A stretch of DNA of 64,000 nt from an uncultured Bacteroidia bacterium (GTDB lineage Bacteria > Bacteroidota > Bacteroidia > Bacteroidales > F082): the NCBI GenBank assembly GCA_902801625.1, contig CADCJI010000005.1, positions 62,001 through 126,000 of the forward strand. The letters are read 5' to 3'. The notes under the pieces are model-generated. The model was not told where the DNA came from. It saw nothing but the letters and a program-made list of their open reading frames with translations, and made no database searches. Positions 35,987-45,969 of this stretch are shown here, in pieces; within the stretch, counting starts at the first letter, position 1; every line of letters begins with the position of its first letter. Made by a program: the position numbers and the translations under genes.

Positions 35987-38900
35987 ATGTCTATGAACAA
36001 AAAAACGCTACTATTTTTCTTTTTGCTTGCATTAATGACCCCGTTTGCCGCTATTGCACAAAGCATTACGGTGAGCGGTAAAGTCGTGTCAAGCGATGAT
36101 GGCTACGGTTTGCCAGGCGTCACCATTCAGGTGAAGAATTCATCTAACGGCACCGTGACTGACATGGATGGCAACTACAGCTTGAATGCCGACAGCAAAG
36201 ATGTGTTGGTGTTCAGCTTTGTAGGTTACAAGACCAAAGAAGTGGCCATCAAGGGCAAGAACAAAATCAATGTCACCCTTGAGGTAGACTCACAAACGCT
36301 TGATGATGTGGTGGTTACCGCACTGGGCATTAAGCGTCAGAAACGCGAATTGGGTTATGCCACCGAGGAAATCGGCGGCGAACTCATCGCCAAATCTGGT
36401 TCGGGAAGCGTCATCAGTGCTTTGAGTGGCCGTTCGGCAGGTGTGCAAATCATCAACCCTAACGGTGTCGATGGCGGCTCATCACGTATCACCATCCGTG
36501 GTAACAACAGTATCTTTGGCGACAACCAACCCCTCATCGTGGTCGACGGTGTTCCGATGACCAACGAAGGTGGTGTCACCGATTGGAGCGGCGGCCGCGA
36601 CTGGGGTACGGCGCTGAACAACATCAACCAAGAGGACATCGAGAGCCTCGACATCCTGAAAGGCCCCACGGCAGCAGCTCTTTACGGCTCGCGTGGCGGC
36701 AATGGTGTGGTGCTCATTACTACCAAGAAAGGTTCGAAACAACGTGGCCTCGGCATCAGCTATTCGGCTGGCTTCAAGATTACTACGCCTTATCTCTATC
36801 GCGATGTGCAAAACAAATATGGTGCTGGTGGCCCCATCACTTTTAGCACGCCCACTCTGAAACCTATAGAGGGAATGACGGATGAGGATGGTAACCAAGT
36901 CTATGAATATCCTGGCATTTATAGCGTCGACAATGGTCCTGCCGGCGAGCCTACCAACACCACCTTCGGCTACTACGGCGGTGCCCAAAGCTGGGGCCCT
37001 GCGATGAATGGCGAGAGCGTTCTTTGGTGGGACGGCGTGGTGCGGAAGTACGACCCCCAGCCCGACAACCTAAAGATGCTCTTCAAGAATGGTCACACGA
37101 TGAACCACAATGTGGCCTTCCAGAATGCCGGTGACTTTGGTAGCGTCCGCGTCTCTTTCACCGACTCGCGCACCGACGCCATCATCGACAACTGCAACCT
37201 GAAGCAGACCACAGTCAATGTAGGTACCTTGATTAATGTGTCAGAGAAAATCAAGGTCGATGTTTCGTTTAACTATTTAGACTACTTCCGCCTCAACTCG
37301 CCTGAAATCGGTGAGTCGAACAGCAACTTCAACAAAGGTTTGCTATATAGCTGGCCTCGTAGTTGGAAAGGCCTTGAGGTCACTTCATACGAAAATGAAG
37401 ACGGTACGATGAACCAGTTTGACGGTTATCCTTATATGTACATCTACAACAGTACTTTCTGGACGTTCTACAACAACAATACCACCCTCGACCGCGACAA
37501 GATGTACGGCTCCGTCCGTTTGATGTACGACATCACGCCTTGGTTGAGTGCCAGCGCCAAGGTAGCCTTGGACTGGACTGCCGACGACTATACCACCAAG
37601 CATAAGCCCACCACCCTCGATGGCATGGCGGGCGGCTATTACTCAAAGAGTAAGTCGAATTCAGTGACCCGAGATATGGACTTCCTGCTCACGGCTTACA
37701 AGGACAAGATCTTCGGTTCGAAGTTCAACGTGCGCTTCTCGATGGGTGGCGAACAGTATTATGGTTACCGCGACGGCCTCAATGGCACTTCGGGTAAATG
37801 GGCTTATGCCAATCTCTACGCCATAAGCAACTACTCCAACGCCACGGAACGCACCTTTGGTGAGTCACGGTGGGAGAAGCAAGTCAATTCGGTTTACGCC
37901 TTCTTCAACATGAGCTACAGCGATTGGTTGTTCTTGGATGTTACAGGTCGTAACGATTGGTCGTCGACCTTGCCCATCACCAATAACAGCTATTTCTATC
38001 CCTCCGCCACCTTGAGTTTTATCCCGACCTCTGCTTTCAAGAACTGGAACTGGGGTCCGGTGAATTACCTCAAGTTACGCGGTTCGTGGGCACAGACCGC
38101 CAGCGACACCGATCCGTACCAGCTTACTTATACCTACAGTACAGGCTCTTTTGGTCATCAGCTGTCGGCCGCCTTGCCCACCGTTGTGCCGCCTTTGGAG
38201 CTGAAACCCCAACGTCAACGCGCCTATGAGTTAGGCTTCGATCTCGGATTGGGTGCGAGGTTCAATATGGACTTCACTTATTACGACATCTATTCTTGGG
38301 ACCAGATCCTTTCCTCGCCGCTTGCTCCCTCCTCGGGTGCCAACAACGTGACCATTAATACAGGTGTGGTGACCAACAAGGGTATTGAGGCCATTTTGAC
38401 TTACGATATCGCTCAAGGTAAAGATTATGGCGTTCAGGTGGGCATGAACCTCGCTCGCAACAAGAATCGCATTGTCGACCTGGCAGGCTCCGACATGTAC
38501 CTGCTCTCCGAGATTTGGGGCTCCAACGGCCCTGCTATCGCTGTGGAAGAAGGAGAGGAGTACGGCACCATCTACGGATGGGATTATGTCTATGAATACA
38601 CCATGCCCGATGGCACCACTATAGGACCTTTCTATGATGCCGATGGCAATGCCCTTCCACTCCTCAACGAGACGGGTACCACCTATTTGAAAACCGACAA
38701 CCGTGTGCCAATTGGTAACTGTGCTCCTTTGGTGACAGGTGGTATCAACCTGAGGGCTTCCTATAAAAACTGGTCACTCTACGCCTTGGTTGATGCCAAG
38801 CTGGGAGGCCAAATCTATTGTGCTTCCTATGTAGTGGGTATGCAGACAGGTCAAAGCCCTGAAACACTTTATGAACGCGAGGGCAATGGCGAACCGCTCT

Positions 38901-39322
38901 ACGATGCTGACGGCAATTTCCTTGGCAATTATGGTGTTATTCTGCCTGGTTACTGTATCAATACAGAAACGGGCGAGGCTATTGAAAACAACCACAAAGT
39001 GCATTACCTCTACAAATACATGCCTAATTTCGGCGGCTGGGGTAACATCCTCAGTACTCCGGGTATCGTCAGCAACACATGGATCAAAATGCGCGAGCTC
39101 TCACTCACCTACGACTTCCCGCGTAAGTGGCTCGACAAGCAGAACCTCTTCAAGCAGGCCTCCATCTCATTGGTGGGTCGCGACCTGTTCTATTTCTACA
39201 AGACCTTGCCCGACAACATCAACCCCGAAGGCACCCAAGGCTCAGGCAACGCCCAAGGCCTCGAGTACGCCTCCTATCCCGGCTCACGGTCGTATATGGT
39301 TACACTTAAAGTCAATTTGTAA
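35987..39322 (+). CDS. SusC/RagA-family TonB-linked outer-membrane transporter
   Basis: 1111 residues. Signal peptide, then a carboxypeptidase-regulatory-like beta-sandwich (VSGKVVSSDDGYGLPGVTIQV...SFVGYKTKEVAIKG), a plug domain (SALSGRSAGVQIINPNGVDGGSSRITIRGNN, PLIVVDGVPM, LKGPTAAALYGSRGGNGVVLITTKKG) and a 22-strand barrel ending in SYMVTLKVNL. It imports oligosaccharides captured by its SusD partner, powered by TonB. A second ATG at 35993 is possible. First gene of a three-gene locus with susD and a PNGase F-like enzyme, so the expected substrate is an N-glycan. Confidence 0.95.
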   Translation: MSMNKKTLLFFFLLALMTPFAAIAQSITVSGKVVSSDDGYGLPGVTIQVKNSSNGTVTDMDGNYSLNADSKDVLVFSFVGYKTKEVAIKGKNKINVTLEVDSQTLDDVVVTALGIKRQKRELGYATEEIGGELIAKSGSGSVISALSGRSAGVQIINPNGVDGGSSRITIRGNNSIFGDNQPLIVVDGVPMTNEGGVTDWSGGRDWGTALNNINQEDIESLDILKGPTAAALYGSRGGNGVVLITTKKGSKQRGLGISYSAGFKITTPYLYRDVQNKYGAGGPITFSTPTLKPIEGMTDEDGNQVYEYPGIYSVDNGPAGEPTNTTFGYYGGAQSWGPAMNGESVLWWDGVVRKYDPQPDNLKMLFKNGHTMNHNVAFQNAGDFGSVRVSFTDSRTDAIIDNCNLKQTTVNVGTLINVSEKIKVDVSFNYLDYFRLNSPEIGESNSNFNKGLLYSWPRSWKGLEVTSYENEDGTMNQFDGYPYMYIYNSTFWTFYNNNTTLDRDKMYGSVRLMYDITPWLSASAKVALDWTADDYTTKHKPTTLDGMAGGYYSKSKSNSVTRDMDFLLTAYKDKIFGSKFNVRFSMGGEQYYGYRDGLNGTSGKWAYANLYAISNYSNATERTFGESRWEKQVNSVYAFFNMSYSDWLFLDVTGRNDWSSTLPITNNSYFYPSATLSFIPTSAFKNWNWGPVNYLKLRGSWAQTASDTDPYQLTYTYSTGSFGHQLSAALPTVVPPLELKPQRQRAYELGFDLGLGARFNMDFTYYDIYSWDQILSSPLAPSSGANNVTINTGVVTNKGIEAILTYDIAQGKDYGVQVGMNLARNKNRIVDLAGSDMYLLSEIWGSNGPAIAVEEGEEYGTIYGWDYVYEYTMPDGTTIGPFYDADGNALPLLNETGTTYLKTDNRVPIGNCAPLVTGGINLRASYKNWSLYALVDAKLGGQIYCASYVVGMQTGQSPETLYEREGNGEPLYDADGNFLGNYGVILPGYCINTETGEAIENNHKVHYLYKYMPNFGGWGNILSTPGIVSNTWIKMRELSLTYDFPRKWLDKQNLFKQASISLVGRDLFYFYKTLPDNINPEGTQGSGNAQGLEYASYPGSRSYMVTLKVNL

Positions 39323-39370
39323 TTCATCATAAAACAATGCAAAACAATCTGATAGTTTATCGTCGCTTTG

Positions 39371-39447
39371 CGTCACTGCGAGGAACGAAGCAGTCCAGAT
39401 GTCAAGCTATTATCTGGATTGCTTCGTCGTGCCTCCTCGCAATGACG
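39371..39447. repeat. Complete inverted pair of the CGTCATTGCGAGG palindromic repeat
   Basis: Two arms (CGTCACTGCGAGGAACGAAG and, inverted, GCTTCGTCGTGCCTCCTCGC) flank a short centre. It lies between susC and susD, where the folded RNA could lower susD expression or stabilise susC mRNA. The same type occurs at 26344 and 44002. Confidence 0.8.
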
Positions 39448-39497
39448 GAAAACATACCAAATAAAACGATTGTTTTGTGACAAATAATAGAATCACT

Positions 39498-41186
39498 ATG
39501 AAAAGAAGCTTATTTATAATTTGTGCAGTATTAGCCTTGGCATCATGTACAAAAAACTTCGAAGAGATGAACCAAAACCCGTTCTCGCCAACGGGGACGA
39601 CCGTCGAGGCCTTGTTTAATGGCGTGGTCAGTTCCTTGCAGCAGAGCATGAACGAACAGTTCTACCTGCAAAACGAGATCTGGTATCCCGAAACGGAACT
39701 CGGTGCCCTGACATCTGAGGCTTGGGGCAATTCCCAAATAGGAACCTCAAACGTATGGTCCGACTACTACCTTATGCTGTCCAATATCCGTGAGCTGGAG
39801 AGACGTTTCGACAGCTACTGCGAGGAGCAGGCCGACAGTGCCGTATGTGACAAAGCACGCGCCCAACTCAACATACTGAAAGCTTATCAGACCTTTAAAG
39901 TCACAGATATCTTCGGTGACATGCCTTATACTCAAGCTGGGCGAATCTGGGAAAATGCCTCTTCACAGGCTACAATGAAACCTGAATGGGATACCCAAGA
40001 GAGCATCTACAAATCGCTTTTGGAAGAGCTGGTTTGGTCGCGTGACCTCTTGCATGCTGACTCCGTCACCACCGCTAGCGGCAACGAGTATTACAAGCTG
40101 CCCTACGAAGTGCTGCTCAACAACGATTATACACTTTGGGCCGAGTTTGCCAACTCACTCATTTTGCGTCACGGTCTGCGTATGTATGACAAGGACCCCG
40201 ATTACGCCACGCCTTTGTTGGTGGAGGCCTACAACTATATCTACTCCAAAATGAGTACATCGGGTGGTGGAGTTACGGGAGGAGGTATCTGTTTGTGGCC
40301 TAGTGTATTAGGTACGAGTTGGGATAACAATTGGTCGTTCCGCGAACATAAGCATCTGCGCATGGGCGAGACCATCTGGAGCTGTCTCTCTTCGACTGAC
40401 GACATGGACGGCAGCGGCATCTTCGACTACCGTACCTACCTCTTCTTCGACACGAGCCACAAAAATGACAGCTTCCCCGACGGTGCCTGGCGACCTTACC
40501 CGCAGATACGCACTCTCGAGACGCCTACCGAAGGCGGTTCTCCCTACGCACAGAGCCGCGACGGCAACTATACCTTCAAAGGCCCCTCGTGCCTCTTTTC
40601 GCCCTTCAACTACTATCTCACCCGCGACGAGAAATATGTACCGCAGATTTTAGTCACATACGCCGATGTGCTTTTCATGAAGGCTGAGATTGGTGCGCGC
40701 GGCATCGGCGGCATCACTCTCTCGAGCATGGACATTGACCAGATGCTCTTCCAAGGCATTTACCAGTCTTGTCTCTTTTGGACCCACATGCCCCAAAACA
40801 CAAATCGTTGGACCTTTTTCTATCCAGAATATACCAGCTTTATTGGGAACCTGGATATTTGGTCGTACTGTAACAATATGGCTTCTAACGTGATGAACAA
40901 TGCCGTGTATATGAACTTCGACTTCGATTATTCTAACGAGGCTTATTTGGAGCTCATCTATCAACAGCGTTGGCTCAACCTCTTCCGTCAGCCATGGGAA
41001 GCCTGGGCCTTGGCACGCCGCACCATGGCGACGCCGACCACCACCGACCATGCCAAGCTGACTTCGTTCCGTATGGAATATCCCCAGAAGGAAATCGAAT
41101 ACAATTATGAGAACTACACCAAGGAATTGGCCAGGATGTCGCATGGCGACACGAGGCAGACCAAGGTGTGGTGGAACGAGTTTTAG
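39498..41186 (+). CDS. SusD/RagB-family glycan-binding lipoprotein
   Basis: 562 residues; start at 39498, giving a lipoprotein signal (KRSLFIICAVLALASC). The helical TPR-like body is of SusD type: LNILKAYQTFKVTDIFGDMPYTQA, YDKDPDYATPLLVEAYNYI, VLFMKAEIGARG and LIYQQRWLNLFRQPWEAW. It sits on the outer surface over its SusC partner and captures the glycan. It appears closer to the divergent SusD-like_2 group than to classical SusD. 46 bases separate it from the PNGase F-like gene. Confidence 0.92.
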   Translation: MKRSLFIICAVLALASCTKNFEEMNQNPFSPTGTTVEALFNGVVSSLQQSMNEQFYLQNEIWYPETELGALTSEAWGNSQIGTSNVWSDYYLMLSNIRELERRFDSYCEEQADSAVCDKARAQLNILKAYQTFKVTDIFGDMPYTQAGRIWENASSQATMKPEWDTQESIYKSLLEELVWSRDLLHADSVTTASGNEYYKLPYEVLLNNDYTLWAEFANSLILRHGLRMYDKDPDYATPLLVEAYNYIYSKMSTSGGGVTGGGICLWPSVLGTSWDNNWSFREHKHLRMGETIWSCLSSTDDMDGSGIFDYRTYLFFDTSHKNDSFPDGAWRPYPQIRTLETPTEGGSPYAQSRDGNYTFKGPSCLFSPFNYYLTRDEKYVPQILVTYADVLFMKAEIGARGIGGITLSSMDIDQMLFQGIYQSCLFWTHMPQNTNRWTFFYPEYTSFIGNLDIWSYCNNMASNVMNNAVYMNFDFDYSNEAYLELIYQQRWLNLFRQPWEAWALARRTMATPTTTDHAKLTSFRMEYPQKEIEYNYENYTKELARMSHGDTRQTKVWWNEF

Positions 41187-41232
41187 TTTAGAGTTAAAAG
41201 TTTAGAGTAATTATAATTTAAAGTTAAAAGTT

Positions 41233-43902
41233 ATGAAAAGACTATCACTAATCCTTATGCTTTTGGCCTTCTCCTTTGGGATGAATGCCCAAGTCGAAAA
41301 GACCTTCGACTTCAACGATTATGAGTATGGAGAGAACCCGAACCATCTCCTCAATGGCCAGGACGGCTGGTATGTCCGCGTGCACCACGCAGGCAACGGA
41401 GCCTTCACTCCCTTGTACACCGACTATATGGGCCACTTCTGGGGCACCACACCGCCCATCCCGACGGCCGACGAGACCATCGGTGTGTTCTCGGATGCCT
41501 CTGGTACTGCTTTTGGCGACATCGCCACGCACGACATCACCCAATATGGTTTCGACTTCTCAAATGGTGGTATCATCGAGTTTGAATGCGACATCCTCCG
41601 CCAATGGTGGGGCGACTTCTTCGGTATCGGCTATGACGGCGATGGCGACGGCTCAGTCCTTCCTCCTTTGCGTAAGGCCTCCTCAGCCAACGCTATCTGC
41701 GAACCCGTCTATCCCGACGAGAACAGCACGATTCCCGATGGTGGTATCTATCTGATGATGACAGGTGTCAACCCGAGCAACCCGCTCTTCATGAACGGCG
41801 TGGTGCTGCCCAATAATACCATCACCAGCAATATCCAGCCCATCGGAGCTGAAAGCCATTGGTACCGTTGGAAGGTCTCCATCGACCTTGATGCCAACGA
41901 TGGACAAGGTGCTGTCACCCTCTTTATGAAATATGACGACCTTGATGCCGAATGGGAAGCCGTGCCGGAATGCCAAGGCGTCAATGCTGGTCTCACTCCC
42001 GGTAGTGGTGATAAATACGACCCTGCCATGTGGCACTACATTTATATGCTCAACAGCGGTTGGGGCGGTTTCGACAACTTCACCGTACGCCATATCCCTG
42101 GTGGACTGGCTGCACAGTTTATCGACTTCGCCGAGATTCCCGACCAGTTGGTCTATAATGCGCCTATTACCCTTGAAGCCACTTCTACTTCAGGTCTCCC
42201 TGTGACCTTCGAGGTTGCCCAAGGTCCGGCCACCGTTGAAGGCAACATCCTGACCCTTACGGGTGAGGAAGGCACCGTGAAGGTGAAAGCCATCCAGGGT
42301 GGCGACGGCACACAATGGCAGCCTGCTCCCACGGTGACCCGTACTTTCTATGTGGTGGATCCCGAAAACTATGAACCTGAGATTACCATTCGTCGTCCCT
42401 ACGAAGGAACTAAGGTGTTTATGCCCGACTTCGAGAATCCCGTGATGATTGTGTTGAGTGCTTATATCGAACATGCCAATGCCATTAAGTTTGAGCAAGT
42501 GAAATGTGAGGTTGACGGACAAGAGTTGTATTTGAAGACAGATTATCCCAACAAACCGGAAAACGGCTATTGGTATACCACTTGGACCCCCTCGAGCGTA
42601 GGCACCTACAACATGACGGTAAGCATTACGCAGACGGGTGGCAAGGTCACCACAGCCTCCAACACCTTTGAGGTGACTACCGACTACGATGACATGGTGG
42701 TTTCCGCAATGAATGGCGAGATGGTGGCAACTACCTCACAGTTTACCGACCATGGCGAATATGCCTTCCCGACCCATGTCAATGCTTTCAACTACATCAA
42801 CTTGCATTATGAACACAACTGCGTGAATGGTAACTGTAACACTTACGACCACATTAGTTATGTCCGTGTGAAGAACTACCGTGGTGAATGGGTGGAACTC
42901 TGCCGTTACATTACTCCGTTTGGCGTGGAATGCGTTGACGACCTCGATGTGACCGACTTCACCTCCGTGCTGCAGGGACTTGTCGAATTTGAATACTATA
43001 GCGAACAATATGCAACGGGTGACGGCTACAACCCCACCGCTATCTTTGAATACACCAAGGGCACACCTGAGTATCCTTATGTGGATATGCAGGAGATTTG
43101 GTATGGTAACTACGCCTTTGGCGATTATTCAGACCCTTGTCCTATCCCTACCCGTACGGTCAAATTTGATCCTTGCGTTGAAAAGGCAAAGCTGCAAATC
43201 ACGACTTCGGGTCACAACTGGAGTGATACTGGTAATGGCGCCTACAATACGGGCAATGCTGCTGAGTTCTATCCTGCTACCCACAACATTAATATAAATG
43301 GTGCTACGACCTACACTCAATATTTGTGGCAAACCTGTAGCCCCAATCCTGCTGGATGCCAGCCACAAAACGGTACATGGCCACATAATAGAGCTGGCTG
43401 GTGCCCAGGTAGCATGAGTATGGTGTGGGACTACAGCCTCGACGACTATCTCGCCAATGGCCATGCCGATGTGCTCTATGAGTTCGACCCGACCTATGTC
43501 GACCAATGTCACCCCAACTACCCCGACTGCGTGAGCGGCCAGAACAGCTGCCCGGATTGCGACAACTCCAGCAACCCGATTTTGAGAGTCTCTGGTAAGG
43601 TGGTGACCTACAGCCACAACACCGACATCCTGACCGAAGTTCCTGAATTGCCCGATGTGGACGCAGAGCCCTTCCAAGTGAGCATCACTCCTAACCCCGC
43701 AAGAGGCCAAATGACCATCGCCACGGACTACGAAAAGGGGAGAGCCAGTGTCGTCATCATCAACCCGCAAGGTGTCAAGGTGAAAGGCTTCAGCGTTGAC
43801 GGCCAGCGCACCATCGACGTGAGCGACCTGCCCTCTGGCATGTATTTTGTCCATGTCATCGGTGGCAAGATGGTGACGCGGAAGGTGATGATTCAGAATT
43901 AA
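41233..43902 (+). CDS. T9SS-secreted PNGase F-like peptide-N-glycosidase
   Basis: 889 residues. Signal peptide (KRLSLILMLLAFSFGMNA), a concanavalin-like beta-sandwich (~25-290), Ig-like segments (~290-490), a two-part PNGase F-like region (~500-770) and a T9SS sorting domain (SITPNPARGQ...KVMIQN). Against PNGase F the match covers GEWVELCRYITPF, LDVTDFTSVLQG and NRAGWCPG. The three catalytic acids of PNGase F (Asp60, Glu118, Glu206) correspond to Asp539 (TYDHIS), Glu591 (YYSEQY) and Glu678 (AAEFYPATHNI). It should cleave N-glycans from glycoproteins at the cell surface, next to the SusCD importer. The large N-terminal part may bind glycan or protein. Call based on remembered family sequence, not on a search. 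Confidence 0.85.
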   Translation: MKRLSLILMLLAFSFGMNAQVEKTFDFNDYEYGENPNHLLNGQDGWYVRVHHAGNGAFTPLYTDYMGHFWGTTPPIPTADETIGVFSDASGTAFGDIATHDITQYGFDFSNGGIIEFECDILRQWWGDFFGIGYDGDGDGSVLPPLRKASSANAICEPVYPDENSTIPDGGIYLMMTGVNPSNPLFMNGVVLPNNTITSNIQPIGAESHWYRWKVSIDLDANDGQGAVTLFMKYDDLDAEWEAVPECQGVNAGLTPGSGDKYDPAMWHYIYMLNSGWGGFDNFTVRHIPGGLAAQFIDFAEIPDQLVYNAPITLEATSTSGLPVTFEVAQGPATVEGNILTLTGEEGTVKVKAIQGGDGTQWQPAPTVTRTFYVVDPENYEPEITIRRPYEGTKVFMPDFENPVMIVLSAYIEHANAIKFEQVKCEVDGQELYLKTDYPNKPENGYWYTTWTPSSVGTYNMTVSITQTGGKVTTASNTFEVTTDYDDMVVSAMNGEMVATTSQFTDHGEYAFPTHVNAFNYINLHYEHNCVNGNCNTYDHISYVRVKNYRGEWVELCRYITPFGVECVDDLDVTDFTSVLQGLVEFEYYSEQYATGDGYNPTAIFEYTKGTPEYPYVDMQEIWYGNYAFGDYSDPCPIPTRTVKFDPCVEKAKLQITTSGHNWSDTGNGAYNTGNAAEFYPATHNININGATTYTQYLWQTCSPNPAGCQPQNGTWPHNRAGWCPGSMSMVWDYSLDDYLANGHADVLYEFDPTYVDQCHPNYPDCVSGQNSCPDCDNSSNPILRVSGKVVTYSHNTDILTEVPELPDVDAEPFQVSITPNPARGQMTIATDYEKGRASVVIINPQGVKVKGFSVDGQRTIDVSDLPSGMYFVHVIGGKMVTRKVMIQN

Positions 43903-43936
43903 ACATGTTTAATCCTAATCAAATTATTTAGACATG

Positions 43937-43970
43937 AACGACCCCTCTGCTTCGGCATGAGGGGTTGTTT
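43937..43970 (+). terminator. Intrinsic terminator
   Basis: AACGACCCCTC (43937-43947) pairs with GAGGGGTTGTT (43959-43969) with one mismatch, followed by Ts. It ends the susCD-PNGase locus. Confidence 0.7.
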
Positions 43971-44001
43971 ATTGAAGGGCTTCGCTCCCATACGCGCATC
44001 G

Positions 44002-44079
44002 CGTCATTGCGAGGAACGAAGCAATCCAGGAAAACCACTCTTTATCTAGATTGCTTCGTCGTACCTCCTCGCAATGACG
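44002..44079. repeat. Complete inverted pair of the CGTCATTGCGAGG palindromic repeat
   Basis: Arms CGTCATTGCGAGGAACGAAG and, inverted, GCTTCGTCGTACCTCCTCGC, between the PNGase-like gene and proS. Closely related to 39371-39447. Confidence 0.8.
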
Positions 44080-44136
44080 CAAAGCGGCAGTCAGGTGTAA
44101 AGCGATGAAAAAGCACAGACTTATTGAAAAAATCCC

Positions 44137-44144
44137 TACCTTTG
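44137..44144 (+). promoter_or_regulatory. -7 promoter element
   Basis: TACCTTTG, about 37 bases before the proS ATG at 44181. It shows that the upstream in-frame ATG at 44124 is not the start. Confidence 0.5.
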
Positions 44145-44180
44145 CAGCCTGAAAAAAGAATAAGCAAAAAAGAACAAGAT

Positions 44181-45908
44181 ATGAAAGTTGCAACATTATT
44201 AGGCGAACGTTTCAAGAAGGCACCAGCCGACTGCGTATTCGACAGTCAGGCGCTGATGGTGCGTGGTGGATATATCAAGTCGGTGGGAACCGGCCTGTTT
44301 TCTTTCTTCATGCCGGCCAAGCGCATCGCGAAGAAGATAGAAAACATCATCCGTGAGGAGATGGACCGCATCGATGGACAGGAAGTCATGTTCCCTGTTG
44401 TCATGCCAGGTTCATTGTGGCAGGAGTCGGGGCGTTACAATAGCATCGGCTCGGAACTGCTCCGCTTCAAGGACCGCAACGGCATCGACATGGTACTGGG
44501 TATGACCCATGAGGAAGCCGCCGTGCAGTTGGCTCGCGACGCCGCAAAGAGTTACACGCAGTATCCCTTCATGATCTACCAGATCCAGACCAAGTTCCGT
44601 GATGAACCCCGTTCGCGTGGTGGCCTCATCCGTACCCGTGAGTTCACGATGAAGGATGCCTACAGCTTCCACACCTCGCAAGAGGATTTGGAGCAATACT
44701 ACGCCAAGGCTTACCACGCTTACGACCGCATTTTTGCCCGTGCTGGCGTGCCGCAAGTCGTGGCCGTCAAGTCCGACTCGGGCATGATGGGTGGCCGCAT
44801 CTCTCATGAGTTTATGCTGCTCACCGACATTGGCGAGGACACCATCGTCATTTGCCCTGAATGCGGTTACCGCTCCAACAGCGAAGCCGCTGACTGCATC
44901 GTCCACAACGAGGAATATCCCATCGAGCCTCTGGAAGAGGTCTACACCCCAGAACAGAAGACCATCGAGGATGTGTGCAACTACCTGCACAAGTCGCCTC
45001 TTCAGTCTTGCAAGGCCGTGCTCTATCAGCGTAACATGGATGACTCGTTGGTCATCGTCTTCTTACGCGGCGACCTTGAGGTGAACGAGACCAAGCTCCG
45101 CAACCTGCTTTGCGCCGAAGTGCATGCCGCCACCGTCACCCCCGAGATGGGTATCTGCCCTGGCTTCATTGGCCCCAAGGGCTTGCCTGAAGGCATCACC
45201 GTAGTCTATGATGAGTCGCTGAAGACCTTGAACAGCTTCGTGGCGGGTGCCAACAAGGAGAACTACCACTACAAAGGCATGAACATGGCCCGCGACCTCG
45301 GCGAGGTGAAGTACGACAGCGTTGCTAAGGCCACCGCCGGCGGCATCTGCCCTGTGTGCGGCAAGCACAGCATCACCATCAGCCGCGGCATCGAGGTGGG
45401 TAACATCTTCCAGCTCGGCACCAAGTACACCGAGTCGATGAACATGCAGTACCTCGACAGCGACAACACGCTGAAATACCCCATCATGGGTTGCTACGGC
45501 ATCGGCGTGGGTCGTCTGATTGCCTCGGTCTGCGAGGTGAGCCACGATGACTACGGTCCTATTTGGCCCATCACCATCGCCCCTTGGCAGGTGCAGATTT
45601 GCGCCCTGCGCATCGCTGATGAGAATGTGCGCCGCGTGGCCGACAAGCTCTACGAAGACCTGAAGAAGGCGGGTGTGGAGGTCATCTACGACGACCGCAA
45701 CATCAGCGCGGGCGTGATGTTCTCCGATGCTGACCTGCTCGGTGTGCCGCTGCGCATCGTGGTCAGCCCGAAGACGCTGGAGCGCAACGCCATCGAGTTC
45801 GCAGCCCGCGACAAGAGCTTCAAGGCCGACCTCAGCCCCGACAATGTCGTTGCCGAGGTGAAGGCTAAGATTGCGGAGATGATCGCGGCGTTGACGCCTG
45901 AAGATTAA
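44181..45908 (+). CDS. proS: Prolyl-tRNA synthetase, bacterial type with editing insertion
   Basis: 575 residues. Class II features: motif 2 region TKFRDEPRSRGGLIRTREFTMKDAYSFH and motif 3 GCYGIGVGRLIAS; N-terminal GLFSFFMPAKRI. Between them (~residues 225-385) lies the INS editing domain of bacterial ProRS, related to YbaK, and the C-terminal anticodon-binding domain begins at APWQVQI. It charges tRNA-Pro and the insertion hydrolyses Ala-tRNA-Pro. As far as I know, common Bacteroidota such as Bacteroides use the shorter eukaryote-like ProRS without this insertion, so its presence is notable. Confidence 0.92.
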   Translation: MKVATLLGERFKKAPADCVFDSQALMVRGGYIKSVGTGLFSFFMPAKRIAKKIENIIREEMDRIDGQEVMFPVVMPGSLWQESGRYNSIGSELLRFKDRNGIDMVLGMTHEEAAVQLARDAAKSYTQYPFMIYQIQTKFRDEPRSRGGLIRTREFTMKDAYSFHTSQEDLEQYYAKAYHAYDRIFARAGVPQVVAVKSDSGMMGGRISHEFMLLTDIGEDTIVICPECGYRSNSEAADCIVHNEEYPIEPLEEVYTPEQKTIEDVCNYLHKSPLQSCKAVLYQRNMDDSLVIVFLRGDLEVNETKLRNLLCAEVHAATVTPEMGICPGFIGPKGLPEGITVVYDESLKTLNSFVAGANKENYHYKGMNMARDLGEVKYDSVAKATAGGICPVCGKHSITISRGIEVGNIFQLGTKYTESMNMQYLDSDNTLKYPIMGCYGIGVGRLIASVCEVSHDDYGPIWPITIAPWQVQICALRIADENVRRVADKLYEDLKKAGVEVIYDDRNISAGVMFSDADLLGVPLRIVVSPKTLERNAIEFAARDKSFKADLSPDNVVAEVKAKIAEMIAALTPED

Positions 45909-45919
45909 TGACATCCTTT

Positions 45920-45947
45920 GTAGAGACGTGCCATGGCGCGTCTCTAC
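45920..45947. repeat. GTAGAGACG...CGTCTCTAC palindromic repeat
   Basis: A 9-bp inverted repeat around a short centre, followed by ATTTTT; it can act as a terminator for proS. Further copies are at 61981-62008 and 62846-62873. Confidence 0.8.
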
Positions 45948-45969
45948 ATTTTTAAAACAAAAAACCGAC

